From Pseudomonas sp. GD03944 (GTDB lineage Bacteria > Pseudomonadota > Gammaproteobacteria > Pseudomonadales > Pseudomonadaceae), in assembly GCF_029839275.1 (NCBI RefSeq), contig NZ_JAOCAH010000001.1, positions 434,001-498,000 of the forward strand: a stretch of 64,000 bases of DNA, read 5' to 3'. The translations under genes and the position numbers were made by a program. This document shows, in pieces, positions 17,954 to 27,534 of this stretch. The number at the start of each line of letters is the position of its first letter. Positions within the stretch are counted from its first letter, which is position 1. The notes under the pieces were generated by a model. That model made no database searches. It was not told the DNA's origin and saw nothing but the letters and a program-made list of their open reading frames with translations.

Positions 17954-19645
17954 TTATGCCCCATGCACCCAGGAAAACTCCACGTTGACCCCACGGCCGT
18001 CGGCGGCCCAGGAGCAACGCTCACTCAATTGCCGGACCAGCGTCAGCCCGCGCCCACTCAGCTTGTTCAGCCGCTGGCAGGCCAATATCGCCGCCCCGTC
18101 GAACCCCGGCCCGCTGTCCTCCACCGTGACCAGCAGGCGCCCGCCATGGCCTTCCGGCAGCAGCCGCAGGTGAAAGCGCACATAGCCGTCATCCAGCACG
18201 CTCAGGCGCTGACCGCGTTGCCGGTAATACTCGGCGAACCCCTCGGCATCGCATTTCAGCGTCGAATCCAGGCCCAGCACACCGTGTTCCAGGGCATTGG
18301 TGTACAGCTCGTTCAACACGCTGTACAGCGCGCCGCCCTGGGGACGCAGGCCCTTGACCTCGAGCAGGATGTGCAGGAGAAACGGAATCGGGTTGAAGCG
18401 CTGCAGGGTCTCGCCGCGAAACTCGAAGGTGGCCGACCAGTCCTGGGGGCTGCTCTGGTCGCTGTCGGCAAAGGCCAGCGGCGGCCGCTTCAGGGCCCCC
18501 TGCTCGACCATGCCGACCTCCACCAGGCTGACGTCATCCTGCAGCTCGCCACGAAAATCCGTCAGCGCCTGGACGATATCGGCGAACAGCTCGCCCGGTT
18601 GCCGGTTGTTGGCGAACACATCGAGCAGGCGCTCTTCACCGAACAGCTCGTCGTCGGCGTTGCGCGCCTCCAGCACCCCATCGGACAGCAGCACCACCCG
18701 GTCGCCCAGCTCCAGGGGGTAGACCTCGTAGGCATCGCTGAACTTGTGGGGCTCCAGTACCCCCAGCGGCAAGTGGCGCGAGACCAGCGGCATTCGCTGG
18801 CCGTCCGCCTGCAGCAGGTAACCGTCCGGCAGACCGCCGTTCCAGACCTCCACGACGCGGCGCTGGAAGCTGATGTTGATCAGGGTCGCGCAGCAGAACA
18901 TGCCCAGCGGCAGGATGCGCTTGAGCTTGGCGTTGACCTCCCGGAGGATTTCCCGCAGCGAATGGCCCTTGGCCGTCATGCCATAGAAGGCTTCCGCCAG
19001 GGGCATCGCACCGATCGCCGCCGGCAGGCCGTGGCCAGTGAAATCGCCGAGCAGCACGTGCATGTCGCCCGAAGGCTGGAAGGCCGCCAGCAGCAGGTCG
19101 CCACTGAACAGCGCATAGGGCGATTGCAGGTAGCGGATGTTCGGCGCGTCCAGGCAGCCGGAATGGGCCACCCGGTCGAATACGGCCTTGGCCACCCGCT
19201 GCTCGTTGAGCAGGTAGTCGTTGTGCTTGGCGATCAGGTCGCGCTGGCGCAGGACGGTCTCCTGCAGGCGGCGCAGGCGGTCCATGGCCTTGATCTTGGC
19301 TTCCAGGATGACCCGGTTATAGGGCTTGGCCAGGAAATCATCGCCGCCGGCCTCCAGGCAACGGACCAGGGCTTCGTTTTCGGTGAGCGAAGTGAGGAAG
19401 ATGATCGGCACCAGCGCGTCGCCGGCCGCCTGCTTGATCCGCCGGGCCGCCTCGAAGCCGTCCATGGTCGGCATCAAGGCATCCATCAGCACCAGATGCG
19501 GTCGCTCCTGCTGGAACAGGGCGACCGCTTCCAGTCCATTGCTGGCCGTCAGGACGCGGTGTCCCTGACGGCTCACGATGGTGGATAGCAGCATCCGATC
19601 AGCCGCGTTGTCCTCGGCAATCAGAATGGACAAACGCTTGGGCAT
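17954..19645 (-). CDS. hsbR: Response regulator HsbR with PP2C phosphatase and kinase-like domains
   Basis: 563 residues. Receiver domain (about 1-120) with Asp55 in LVLMDALMPTMDG. A SpoIIE/PP2C-type Ser/Thr phosphatase domain (about 185-375) shows GDFTGHGLPAAIGAMP and LLSDGVLEARN. A C-terminal HATPase anti-sigma-kinase-like domain (about 415-560) shows LNELYTNALEHGVLG and DSGPGFD. In P. aeruginosa, HsbR is controlled by HptB and toggles phosphorylation of the anti-anti-sigma protein HsbA. It starts ten bases after hsbA. Confidence 0.92.
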   Translation of the reverse strand: MPKRLSILIAEDNAADRMLLSTIVSRQGHRVLTASNGLEAVALFQQERPHLVLMDALMPTMDGFEAARRIKQAAGDALVPIIFLTSLTENEALVRCLEAGGDDFLAKPYNRVILEAKIKAMDRLRRLQETVLRQRDLIAKHNDYLLNEQRVAKAVFDRVAHSGCLDAPNIRYLQSPYALFSGDLLLAAFQPSGDMHVLLGDFTGHGLPAAIGAMPLAEAFYGMTAKGHSLREILREVNAKLKRILPLGMFCCATLINISFQRRVVEVWNGGLPDGYLLQADGQRMPLVSRHLPLGVLEPHKFSDAYEVYPLELGDRVVLLSDGVLEARNADDELFGEERLLDVFANNRQPGELFADIVQALTDFRGELQDDVSLVEVGMVEQGALKRPPLAFADSDQSSPQDWSATFEFRGETLQRFNPIPFLLHILLEVKGLRPQGGALYSVLNELYTNALEHGVLGLDSTLKCDAEGFAEYYRQRGQRLSVLDDGYVRFHLRLLPEGHGGRLLVTVEDSGPGFDGAAILACQRLNKLSGRGLTLVRQLSERCSWAADGRGVNVEFSWVHGA

Positions 19646-19655
19646 CGCCGGCTGC

Positions 19656-19961
19656 TCAGGCTATTTGGAACAGCTGTTCGAAATTGGAAATGGCGAGAAT
19701 CTTGCGCACGTCCGAATTGCAGTTGAGCAGACGGATCTGGGCATTGTCGCCACCGGCGTGATCACGCAGCAGCAACAGCATGCCAAGGGCCGAGCTGTCG
19801 AGATAGGTCGTCCCCTTGAGGTCGACCACATAACGCTTGGGGGTAAGGCTTACTCGCTCGTACGCGTCGCGAAACTCCTGGTGCGCACCGAAATCGAAAC
19901 GTCCCTGAATCACAATGGTCAACTCTTGCCCGTCGTTCGACGGTTGCGAGGTGATGGCCAT
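19656..19961 (-). CDS. hsbA: Anti-anti-sigma factor HsbA (STAS domain)
   Basis: 101-residue STAS protein. The likely phosphorylated serine is in LDSSALGMLLLL, around residues 56-60, matching SpoIIAA-type proteins. In P. aeruginosa, unphosphorylated HsbA binds the anti-sigma factor FlgM and thereby frees FliA, while the phosphorylated form acts with the diguanylate cyclase HsbD. FlgM and FliA are both encoded in this window. A GGAGT ribosome site precedes ATG 19961. First gene of hsbA-hsbR-hptB; no clear promoter was found in the 116 bases to fliJ. Confidence 0.92.
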   Translation of the reverse strand: MAITSQPSNDGQELTIVIQGRFDFGAHQEFRDAYERVSLTPKRYVVDLKGTTYLDSSALGMLLLLRDHAGGDNAQIRLLNCNSDVRKILAISNFEQLFQIA

Positions 19962-20077
19962 GAATCACTCCTTTTACCAGCCAGAACAGCGATCACGCAG
20001 CGGAGCGGTGCCCCGCCCACATACGCAATCCGTGTGAAGAAGATTTAGCATCCAGAACCGCGGGCGGCAACTGGCAA

Positions 20078-20527
20078 TCAGCGGGAATCGCGTACCGGCA
20101 GGCGCTGAGCCAGCTCATCGAGGAGCTTCTGCTCGCGTTTGTCCTCCGCCATGCGCGCTTCTTCCTGATAACGCTGCACCAGCTTACGCAGGCCTTCCAG
20201 GCGTGCATAGCGCTGTTGCCAGGCCTCGCGGACCTTGTCCAGGTTGGAGCGGTGCCAGGCGACACTCTGCCGCTGCTGACCGATGGCGCTTTCCAGCTGC
20301 GAGAGAAATCGCTGGTAGTTCATCAGCCATTGGCCGGACACGCCGCGCTGCCCTTCGGTGATCCACTGCTGCTGGTAATCGGAGCGGTAGCGCTCGAGTT
20401 CGCCCAGTTTCACTTCCGCCTGGTTCACCAGCCCCTGGCAGCGTCCCAGCTGCACGGCGGCCTCGCGCTCGGCGCGTTCGGCCATGTCGACCACGGGCGC
20501 CAGACGGGCGGCACGGCTTTTCGACAT
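20078..20527 (-). CDS. fliJ: Flagellar export chaperone FliJ
   Basis: Coiled-coil protein that links the FliI ATPase ring to FlhA and recycles export chaperones. 149 residues, nearly all predicted helix, rich in Glu/Arg/Gln (AERAEREAAVQLGRCQ and ERYRSDYQQQW). Length matches the family. ATG 20527 lies three bases after the fliI stop. Last gene of fliEFGHIJ. Confidence 0.94.
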   Translation of the reverse strand: MSKSRAARLAPVVDMAERAEREAAVQLGRCQGLVNQAEVKLGELERYRSDYQQQWITEGQRGVSGQWLMNYQRFLSQLESAIGQQRQSVAWHRSNLDKVREAWQQRYARLEGLRKLVQRYQEEARMAEDKREQKLLDELAQRLPVRDSR

Positions 20528-20530
20528 GGG

Positions 20531-21892
20531 TTACTGGCCCGGCGCGGCGGGGGTGAAGGTCGCGGTCAACTGGCCGCTGCTGCTCGCCAGGTTGTCGCTT
20601 TCGTCCAGCCCCTGGTGCAGGTACTTGAGCATGGACGGGCGCCGGGCGATGGCCAGGTCGGTGTCCGGGTCGCCCCCGGCCACGTAGGCCCCCACGCTGA
20701 TCAGGTCGCGGCTCTGCTGGTAACGCGACCACAGCTGCTTGAAGCGTTGCGCGCCGCGCAGGTGCTCCTTGGAGACCACCTGCGGCATCACCCGGCTGAT
20801 CGAGGCTTCGATGTCGATGGCCGGGTAGTGACCTTCCTCGGCCAGGCGGCGCGAGAGCACGATGTGCCCGTCGAGCACACCCCGCGCGGCGTCGGCGATG
20901 GGGTCTTGCTGGTCATCGCCCTCGCTGAGCACGGTGTAGAAGGCGGTGATCGAACCACCGCCCTCTTCCGCGTTGCCGGCGCGCTCCACCAGCTTCGGCA
21001 GCTTGGCGAACACCGAGGGCGGATAGCCCTTGGTGGCCGGCGGCTCGCCGATGGCCAGGGCGATTTCCCGCTGGGCCTGGGCGAAACGGGTCAGCGAATC
21101 CATCAGCAGCAGGACGTTCTTGCCCTTGTCGCGGAAGTATTCGGCGATACGGGTGCAGTACATGGCCGCGCGCAAGCGCATCAGCGGCGCATCGTCAGCC
21201 GGTGAGGCGACCACCACGGAGCGCTTGATGCCCTCCTCGCCGAGGATCTCGTCGATGAATTCCTTGACCTCACGACCCCGTTCACCGATCAGCCCCACCA
21301 CGATGATGTCGGCCTCGGTAAAGCGGGTCATCATGCCCAGCAGCACCGATTTACCCACCCCGGTACCGGCGAACAGGCCCAGGCGCTGGCCGCGGCCGAC
21401 CGTCAGCAGGCCGTTGATGCTGCGAATGCCTACGTCAAGCGGTTCGCTGATCGGGTGGCGGTTGAGCGGGTTGATCGAGGGGCCGTCCATCGGCACCCAG
21501 TCCTCGGCCTTCATGCCACCCTTGCCGTCCAGTGCCCGGCCGGTGCCGTCCAGCACCCGACCCAGCATGCCCATGCCCATGGGCAGGCGCCCCGTGTCGG
21601 GCAGCGGCACCACCCGGGCGCCGGGAGCGATACCGGCCAGGCTGCCGACCGGCATCAGGTAGATCTTGCCGCTGGAAAAGCCCATCACCTCGGCCTCGAC
21701 CTGCACCGGGTGATAGCTGTCATCGTTGATCACCAGGCAGCGGCTGCCCAGTGCGGCGCGCAGGCCTTCGGCTTCCAGGGTCAGGCCGACCATGCGCAAC
21801 AGGCGGCCTTCGACGATCGGCTTGCCCGGCAGCTCCACCGCTTCGGTGTAGCCGGCCAGGCGCGTGGCGAAGCGCGTGCGCTCAAGGCGCAT
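20531..21892 (-). CDS. fliI: Flagellum-specific ATPase FliI
   Basis: Type III export ATPase, related to F1-beta. 453 residues. Walker A AGTGVGKS is at 175-182 and the Walker B strand [14 protein letters not shown] begins near 261. The conserved [10 protein letters not shown] stretch is at 203-212. The C-terminal domain carries [13 protein letters not shown]. The start overlaps the fliH end by 11 bases, so the pair is probably translationally coupled; FliH is its negative regulator. Confidence 0.97.
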   Translation of the reverse strand: MRLERTRFATRLAGYTEAVELPGKPIVEGRLLRMVGLTLEAEGLRAALGSRCLVINDDSYHPVQVEAEVMGFSSGKIYLMPVGSLAGIAPGARVVPLPDTGRLPMGMGMLGRVLDGTGRALDGKGGMKAEDWVPMDGPSINPLNRHPISEPLDVGIRSINGLLTVGRGQRLGLFAGTGVGKSVLLGMMTRFTEADIIVVGLIGERGREVKEFIDEILGEEGIKRSVVVASPADDAPLMRLRAAMYCTRIAEYFRDKGKNVLLLMDSLTRFAQAQREIALAIGEPPATKGYPPSVFAKLPKLVERAGNAEEGGGSITAFYTVLSEGDDQQDPIADAARGVLDGHIVLSRRLAEEGHYPAIDIEASISRVMPQVVSKEHLRGAQRFKQLWSRYQQSRDLISVGAYVAGGDPDTDLAIARRPSMLKYLHQGLDESDNLASSSGQLTATFTPAAPGQ

Positions 21893-22697
21893 CGGGGTTC
21901 TCCGGCTTGCTCGGGACGGCGTCGAGGTCGACGCTCAGGTCGGCCGCGATCGGGTGCGTCGCCTGCTCGCGCTGCTGCTCGAACAGTTGCTTGATAGCCT
22001 GGTTCATGCGCGTCTCGACGCTGGCGTCGATGCGGGTGTGCTCGCTCTCGACCCGGCAGCCGCCGGGCAACAGCGAGTCGTCTTCGAGGATGCGCCAGGT
22101 TTCTTCGTGGCGATCACGCAGGGCCTTGATCATCTCGAAGTCCTGCGGGTTGATGTGGATGCGCACGTTCTCCGCGCCCATGGGCAGCAGCTTCAGCGCT
22201 TCGCGCAGTACGTGGCGGATTTGGCTGGAATCGGTGCTCAGCTCGCGCTGGATCACCTGGCGGGTCATGTGGCTGACCAGGGACACCAGGGCGGCCTCCA
22301 GTTGCTGATCCTGCTCGGCGATGGGGTCCAGCAGGTGGCTCATCACCTGTTCGAGGCTGGCCAGCTTGCCACCCAGGGCGGTATCGGCTTCCTGCTTGGC
22401 TTTCAGCTGGCCGGCACGAAAACCGTCCTTCTCGCCAGTGGCGAAACCTTCGTTGTAAGCGTCCTGGCGAATCGCCTCCAATTCGTCGAGCGTCAGGGGC
22501 TTGACGTCTTCGATGGCAACTTCTTCGCTCTCGACCGGGGCTTCTTCGACCGCAGCCGCTTCTTGCGCCGGGTGCTCGGCCTCGGGGTCCTGCTCGGGGG
22601 GCTCGACGTGTTCGTCGAAGCTGGGCAGCGCCCAGCGGTCGATCGCCCCGATATCCTTGGCGCGAATCAGCTCACTGGACACATCCTTGGCGGTCAT
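21882..22697 (-). CDS. fliH: Flagellar export ATPase regulator FliH
   Basis: Peripheral stalk-like protein that binds FliI and the C-ring (FliN). 271 residues. The acidic Glu/Pro-rich N-terminal third contains [19 protein letters not shown] central helical region with [18 protein letters not shown] precedes the C-terminal FliH domain. Starts 52 bases after fliG and overlaps fliI. Confidence 0.95.
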   Translation of the reverse strand: MTAKDVSSELIRAKDIGAIDRWALPSFDEHVEPPEQDPEAEHPAQEAAAVEEAPVESEEVAIEDVKPLTLDELEAIRQDAYNEGFATGEKDGFRAGQLKAKQEADTALGGKLASLEQVMSHLLDPIAEQDQQLEAALVSLVSHMTRQVIQRELSTDSSQIRHVLREALKLLPMGAENVRIHINPQDFEMIKALRDRHEETWRILEDDSLLPGGCRVESEHTRIDASVETRMNQAIKQLFEQQREQATHPIAADLSVDLDAVPSKPENPDAP

Positions 22698-22749
22698 GGA
22701 ATCAGGGCCTGAAGAAATTGATCATGGGGCATGGCGCCCGTTGGGGCGC

Positions 22750-23766
22750 TTATACCATTTCCTCGCCGCCCTTGCCGCCGAGAACGATTTCCCCGGCCTC
22801 GGCCATGCGGCGTGCAATGGTGAGGATTTCCTTCTGCGCCGCTTCCACGTCGCTGACGCGCACCGGCCCCTTGGCCTCCAGGTCGTCGCGCAGCAGCTCG
22901 GCCGCCCGCTTGGACATGTTCTTGAAGACCTTCTCCTTGATCGCCTCGTCGGCGCCCTTGAGCGCCAGCACCAGCACGTCGGAGGACACTTCGCGCAGCA
23001 GCGCCTGGATCCCGCGGTCGTCCACGTCGGCCAGGTTGTCGAAGACGAACATCAGGTCTTCGATCTGCGACGACAGGTCCTCGTCGACTTCGCGGATCGA
23101 GTCCATCAGCTGGCCTTCGATCGAGCTGTCGAGGTAGTTCATGATGTCCGCGGCACGCTTCACCCCGCCCATGGTGGCGCGGGTGGTGTTGGCACTGCCG
23201 GAGAACTGCTTCTCGAGAATCTGGTTGAGTTCCTTGAGCGCCGCCGGTTGCACGGTGTTCAGCGACGAGACGCGCAGGACGATGTCCAGGCGCACCTTGT
23301 GGTCGAAATGGCCCAGCACTTCACCCGCCTGGTCCGGATCGAGGTAGGCGACGACGATGGCCTGGATCTGCGGGTGTTCGTAGCGGATCACGTCGGCCAC
23401 GGCGCGCGGTTCCATCCACTTCAGGCTGTCCAGACCGCTGGTGCTGCCACCGAGCAGGATGCGGTCGATCAGGTTGCCGGCTTTGTCTTCGCCGAGGGCC
23501 TGGGTCAGCATCTTGCGGATGTAGCCGTCGGCGCCGACGCCCAGGCTGGTCTGGTCGCCGACGATCTCGACGAACTCGCCCATCACCTGTTCGACCTGCT
23601 CGCGGTGCACGTTGCGCATGCCGGCCATGGCCACGCCGACGCGCTGCACTTCCTTCGGCCCGAGGTGACGCAGAACCTGCGCGGCATCGGTCTCGCCAAG
23701 GGACAGCAGGAGGATGGCGGCCTTGTCGACCTTGGTCAGCTTGGCGGCGGTACGGTTATCATTCAT
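22750..23766 (-). CDS. fliG: Flagellar motor switch protein FliG
   Basis: Rotor protein that touches the stators and generates torque. 338 residues. The N-terminal domain binds FliF (KVDKAAILLLSLGE), the middle domain has EHPQ, and the C-terminal torque helix includes SKRAAELLRDDLEAKGPVR. ATG 23766 overlaps the fliF stop by eight bases. Confidence 0.97.
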   Translation of the reverse strand: MNDNRTAAKLTKVDKAAILLLSLGETDAAQVLRHLGPKEVQRVGVAMAGMRNVHREQVEQVMGEFVEIVGDQTSLGVGADGYIRKMLTQALGEDKAGNLIDRILLGGSTSGLDSLKWMEPRAVADVIRYEHPQIQAIVVAYLDPDQAGEVLGHFDHKVRLDIVLRVSSLNTVQPAALKELNQILEKQFSGSANTTRATMGGVKRAADIMNYLDSSIEGQLMDSIREVDEDLSSQIEDLMFVFDNLADVDDRGIQALLREVSSDVLVLALKGADEAIKEKVFKNMSKRAAELLRDDLEAKGPVRVSDVEAAQKEILTIARRMAEAGEIVLGGKGGEEMV

Positions 23767-25549
23767 CGGCGTTGATCCAGTCTTTCACAACCTGCGCTAC
23801 ACGGCCCGGGTCTTCGGCTACCAGGCTCTTGATCGCATTCAGTTGTGCATCATACCCCTCACTCGGGCTGGGCAGGAGGATGCTTTGCGGGCCGCCAATG
23901 CTGACCCGGTCGGCAGACAACTCGCCATCCAGTCCACCCATTTCACCCAGGTCGACATCGCCTTCACGGCCACCCGCTGCCAGCTCGCGGCCCTTGCCGC
24001 CACCGGTGATGTTGTTCAGCACCGGACGCAGCACGCCGAACACCAGCACCAGGATGAACAGCACGCCGAGCACCTGCTTGACGATGTCCCAGAACCACGG
24101 CTGGGTGTAGAACGGAATTTCGATGATCTCTTCGCCCAGGGCGGCCGAGAACGGGGTGTTGATCACGCTCACGCTGTCGCCACGGCTGGCATCGAAACCC
24201 ACCGAGTCCTGAACCAGGCGGGTGAACCGCGCCAGGTCGTCGCTGCTCCACGGCACCCGGGTGGTTTCCCCGGTCGCGGCATCGACACGCACCTGGTCAT
24301 CGACCACCACCGCCACCGACAGGCGGCGCAGACGACCCTGCTGCTGCTTGGTATAGCTGATCGACCGATCGAGCTCGAAGTTCCGCGTGGCCTGTTCACG
24401 TTTGTCGGCCGGATACGGTGCCAGCATCGGCAGGCCGGTCGCCGGGTCCATGATCTGCTCGCCATTGGCGTCCACCAGTGGCTGGCCAGGGGCGACCGGG
24501 CCGGCAACGGCGGCGGCACCACCGGCTTCCTCGGGAGCGGCCGCCGCACCAGGCGGCTGGTTGCTCAGGGCACCCGGCACGCCTTGCGGCGGCAGGCTGC
24601 TGGAGCGTTGTTCGTTGACTTGCTGCTCGCTGCGCAGCGCCGGCTGGTCCGGGTTGAACATCTCGGAGGTGGATTCCACCGCGCTGAAGTCGACGTCGGC
24701 CGACACTTCGGCCTTGTAGCGACCGGAGCCCAGCACCGGCTGCAGGATGTTGTGCACGCGCTGGGTGAACAGGCTCTCCATGCGGCGGCTGTAGTCGAAC
24801 TGCTTGCCGGCCATGGTCAGTTCGGACATTTCCTGCTGATCGGACAGCAGGTTGCCCTTCTGGTCCACCACGGTGACCTGGCCCTTGTCCATCTCCGGCA
24901 CGCTGCTGGCGACCAGGTTGACGATGGCCATCACCTGGCTCGGCTCCAGGCCGCGACCGGAATACAGCTCGACCAGTACCGAGGCGCTGGGCTTGCGCTC
25001 GTCACGGACGAACACCGAGCTCTTCGGAATCGCCAGGTGCACGCGGGCGGCCTTGACGTTGTTCAGGCTGGAAATGGTCCGCGCCAGCTCACCTTCCAGG
25101 CCGCGACGGTAGCGGGTGGCTTCCATGAACTGGCTGGTCCCCAGGCCTTGCTCCTGGTCGAGGATCTCGAAACCGACATTCTTGTCGCTCGGCGCCACGC
25201 CGGCGGAGGCCAGGCGCATGCGGGCCCGCGCCAGGTCATCGGCCTTGACCAGCAGCGCACCGGAGTTCGGCTCGACGGTGTACTTGATGTCGGCGGCGTT
25301 CAGCGTCTCCATGACCTGGGACGCATCCATGCCGTCCAGGCTGCCATACAGCGGACGGTAATCGGGCTGTTGCGACCACAGCACCACGGCAAAGCCGATG
25401 GCGACGCTGGCAGCCAGGCCGACCAGCAGGCCGATCTGGCGCAGCATCGACATGTCGGAGAGGTTCTCCAGGAACGTCAGGCCGAAGAGCGGTTTCTTCG
25501 GCTCGTTGCCTGTGGAGACGGGAACGTTTGTGGCAAGCACCTCGGCCAT
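23759..25549 (-). CDS. fliF: MS-ring protein FliF
   Basis: Forms the inner-membrane MS ring on which the flagellum is built. 596 residues. Two membrane helices are seen: about 37-57 (LLVGLAASVAIGFAVVLW) and about 485-510 (VKQVLGVLFILVLVFGVL). Between them lie the YscJ/FliF ring-building motifs and a Pro/Ala/Gly-rich disordered insert (about 310-360). The C-terminus NAIKSLVAEDPGRVAQVVK matches the FliG-binding tail. It follows fliE by 15 bases. FlhF is thought to place it at the pole. Confidence 0.97.
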   Translation of the reverse strand: MAEVLATNVPVSTGNEPKKPLFGLTFLENLSDMSMLRQIGLLVGLAASVAIGFAVVLWSQQPDYRPLYGSLDGMDASQVMETLNAADIKYTVEPNSGALLVKADDLARARMRLASAGVAPSDKNVGFEILDQEQGLGTSQFMEATRYRRGLEGELARTISSLNNVKAARVHLAIPKSSVFVRDERKPSASVLVELYSGRGLEPSQVMAIVNLVASSVPEMDKGQVTVVDQKGNLLSDQQEMSELTMAGKQFDYSRRMESLFTQRVHNILQPVLGSGRYKAEVSADVDFSAVESTSEMFNPDQPALRSEQQVNEQRSSSLPPQGVPGALSNQPPGAAAAPEEAGGAAAVAGPVAPGQPLVDANGEQIMDPATGLPMLAPYPADKREQATRNFELDRSISYTKQQQGRLRRLSVAVVVDDQVRVDAATGETTRVPWSSDDLARFTRLVQDSVGFDASRGDSVSVINTPFSAALGEEIIEIPFYTQPWFWDIVKQVLGVLFILVLVFGVLRPVLNNITGGGKGRELAAGGREGDVDLGEMGGLDGELSADRVSIGGPQSILLPSPSEGYDAQLNAIKSLVAEDPGRVAQVVKDWINADE

Positions 25550-25564
25550 GATCTCAACCTACCC

Positions 25565-25894
25565 TTAAACCGGCATCTGCATGATGTCTTGATACGCCTG
25601 GACCAGCTTGTTGCGCACCTGGGTCATCGCCTGAAACGACACGCTGGCCTTCTGCGACGCGATCATCACATCGGTGAGGTCGACGCCGCCGGTGCCCATT
25701 TCGAAGGCGGTGGCGAGCTGGCTGGAGGCCTGCTGGGTCGCGCTGACCTTGTTCACCGCCTGGCCGAGCATGTCCGAGAAGCTCGGGGCTCCCGGCTCCG
25801 GTGCGCTGACGGCCGGCTTCTGGCGCGCCATCGCTTCGGTCTGCATGGACCGCATTTCCAACATCAGGCGATTGAACTCGACACCCTGGCTCAT
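25565..25894 (-). CDS. fliE: Hook-basal body adaptor protein FliE
   Basis: Joins the MS ring to the rod. 109 residues from ATG 25894 ([10 protein letters not shown]), with GGAGGA eight bases upstream; an upstream GTG in the same frame would overlap this ribosome site. The C-terminus [20 protein letters not shown] is the conserved FliE signature. First gene of fliEFGHIJ, behind a strong sigma-54 promoter. Confidence 0.96.
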   Translation of the reverse strand: MSQGVEFNRLMLEMRSMQTEAMARQKPAVSAPEPGAPSFSDMLGQAVNKVSATQQASSQLATAFEMGTGGVDLTDVMIASQKASVSFQAMTQVRNKLVQAYQDIMQMPV

Positions 25895-25953
25895 CACATA
25901 TTCCTCCACTGCCCGCAGATTTTTGACGCTGTGCGGCGCTATGCAAGGGTATT

Positions 25954-25969
25954 TGCAACAAGGGTGCCA
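25954..25969 (-). promoter_or_regulatory. Sigma-54 promoter of fliEFGHIJ
   Basis: Minus strand TGGCACCCTTGTTGCA: full TGGCAC -24 and TTGCA -12 with ten-base GG-GC spacing. The predicted start near 25943 is about 49 bases before fliE. Confidence 0.85.
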
Positions 25970-26077
25970 GGTATGCGATCAGGGCGTGAATGCCCCGGGA
26001 GACAAGGGCTCGGAGGACGCTGCCAGAAAACGGACAGCGGCCCGCCTTCCCGAGAGAAGACGAGCCTGCAGGGAATG

Positions 26078-26096
26078 GCCGCCGGGAACCGGCGGC
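26078..26096 (-). terminator. Hairpin after fleR
   Basis: Stem GCCGCCGG / CCGGCGGC with a 3-base loop, seven bases beyond the fleR stop. No T run follows, so its terminator strength is uncertain. Confidence 0.5.
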
Positions 26097-26103
26097 GCGT
26101 CAA

Positions 26104-27528
26104 TCAGCTGGCGTACAGGTAGGCTTCGACGTCCATGCCGGCATCACGCATCTGCGCCAGCTTGTAGCGCAGGGTGCGCGGGCTGATGCCCAGGCGCTCG
26201 GCGGCCTCCTTGCGGCGACCGCGCTCGGAACGCAGGGTGTCGATGATCATCTGGAACTCGCGACGACGCAGGTCTTCACCCAGGGCGCCCGCCTCGGCAC
26301 CGACATTGCCACTGTCCACGGCCACCGGCTGGGGAATGCTCGGCACCACGACCAACTGCGGGTGGTGAACCGGCGCCGGTGCGGCGGGCGCGAAACCGAT
26401 GGGCGAGGTCAGGCACAGGTCCTGGGGCTGGATGAGGCCACCCTGCTGCAGGATCAGCGCACGCTGGATGGCGTTGTCCAGTTCGCGCACGTTACCCGGC
26501 CAGGTGTGCTGCACCAGGCTGGCCTGGGCCTGCGGCGAAAGGCGGATCGGCGAGTGATTCATTTTTTTGACGTGCTTGGCCAGCAGCCGCTCGGCCAGCG
26601 GCACGATGTCGGCCGGACGCTCGCGCAGGGGCTTCCACGCCAGCGGGAAGACCGAAAGCCGGTAGTACAAGTCCTCGCGGAAACGCCCCGCCGCCACTTC
26701 GCTGGCCAGGTCCCGGTTGCTGGTAGCCAGCACGCGGATGTTCAGGGCGATCGGCTTGCGTCCGCCGACCCGCTCCACCTCGCGTTCCTGCAGCACGCGC
26801 AGCAGCTTGGCCTGCAGCCCCAGGGGCATTTCGGAAATTTCGTCGAGCAGGATGGTGCCGCCGTCCGCCAGCTCGAACTTGCCTGGCGCACTGGCGATGG
26901 CGCCGGTGAACGAGCCTTTCTCGTGGCCGAACAGGGTGGCTTCCAGCATGTTGTCCGGAATCGCCGCACAGTTGATGGCGATGAACGGCTTGGCGGTCCG
27001 CGGCGACTGCTGGTGGATATAGCGCGCCAGCACTTCCTTGCCGGTGCCCGACTCGCCGGTGATCAGCACCGTGGAATCGCTCTGCGCCACGCGGGCAGCC
27101 AGGTCCAGCAATTGCACGCTGGCCGGCTCCAGGGCGACCGGGCCGCCCTCCTCGCTCGCCCCCAGACGTCCCAGGGCATGGCGCTCGACCAGCGCCAGCA
27201 GCGCCTTGGGCTCGAACGGCTTGACCAGGTAATCCGCCGCGCCCTGGCGCATGGCATCCACCGCACGCTCGACCGCGCCATAGGCGGTCATCAGCAGCAC
27301 CGGCAGTTGTGGCTGGGACTGACGAATCTGCGCCAGCAGCTGGTGCCCGTCCATGCCGGGCATGTTGACGTCGCTCACCACCAGGCTGAACGGTTCTTCG
27401 GCGATCGCCAGCAAGGCGGCTTCGGCGCAATCCACCGCGCGGTAATCGTGACCACCGATCGACAGGGTGTCGGCCAGGGCTTCGCGCAGGGCGCGGTCAT
27501 CTTCGACCAGCAGGACTTTGGCAGCCAT
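26104..27528 (-). CDS. fleR: Sigma-54-dependent response regulator FleR
   Basis: Activates class III flagellar promoters (rod, hook, ring genes) with sigma-54. 474 residues. The receiver has Asp53 (SDVNMPGMDG) and Lys103 (VKPF). The AAA+ domain has Walker A GESGTGKE (158-165) and the sigma-54 contact loop GSFTGA (205-210, Ser in place of the usual Ala). The Fis-type helix-turn-helix at the end includes KEAAERLGISPRTLRYKL. It starts six bases after fleS, its cognate kinase. Confidence 0.97.
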   Translation of the reverse strand: MAAKVLLVEDDRALREALADTLSIGGHDYRAVDCAEAALLAIAEEPFSLVVSDVNMPGMDGHQLLAQIRQSQPQLPVLLMTAYGAVERAVDAMRQGAADYLVKPFEPKALLALVERHALGRLGASEEGGPVALEPASVQLLDLAARVAQSDSTVLITGESGTGKEVLARYIHQQSPRTAKPFIAINCAAIPDNMLEATLFGHEKGSFTGAIASAPGKFELADGGTILLDEISEMPLGLQAKLLRVLQEREVERVGGRKPIALNIRVLATSNRDLASEVAAGRFREDLYYRLSVFPLAWKPLRERPADIVPLAERLLAKHVKKMNHSPIRLSPQAQASLVQHTWPGNVRELDNAIQRALILQQGGLIQPQDLCLTSPIGFAPAAPAPVHHPQLVVVPSIPQPVAVDSGNVGAEAGALGEDLRRREFQMIIDTLRSERGRRKEAAERLGISPRTLRYKLAQMRDAGMDVEAYLYAS

Positions 27529-27534
27529 GGGTGG

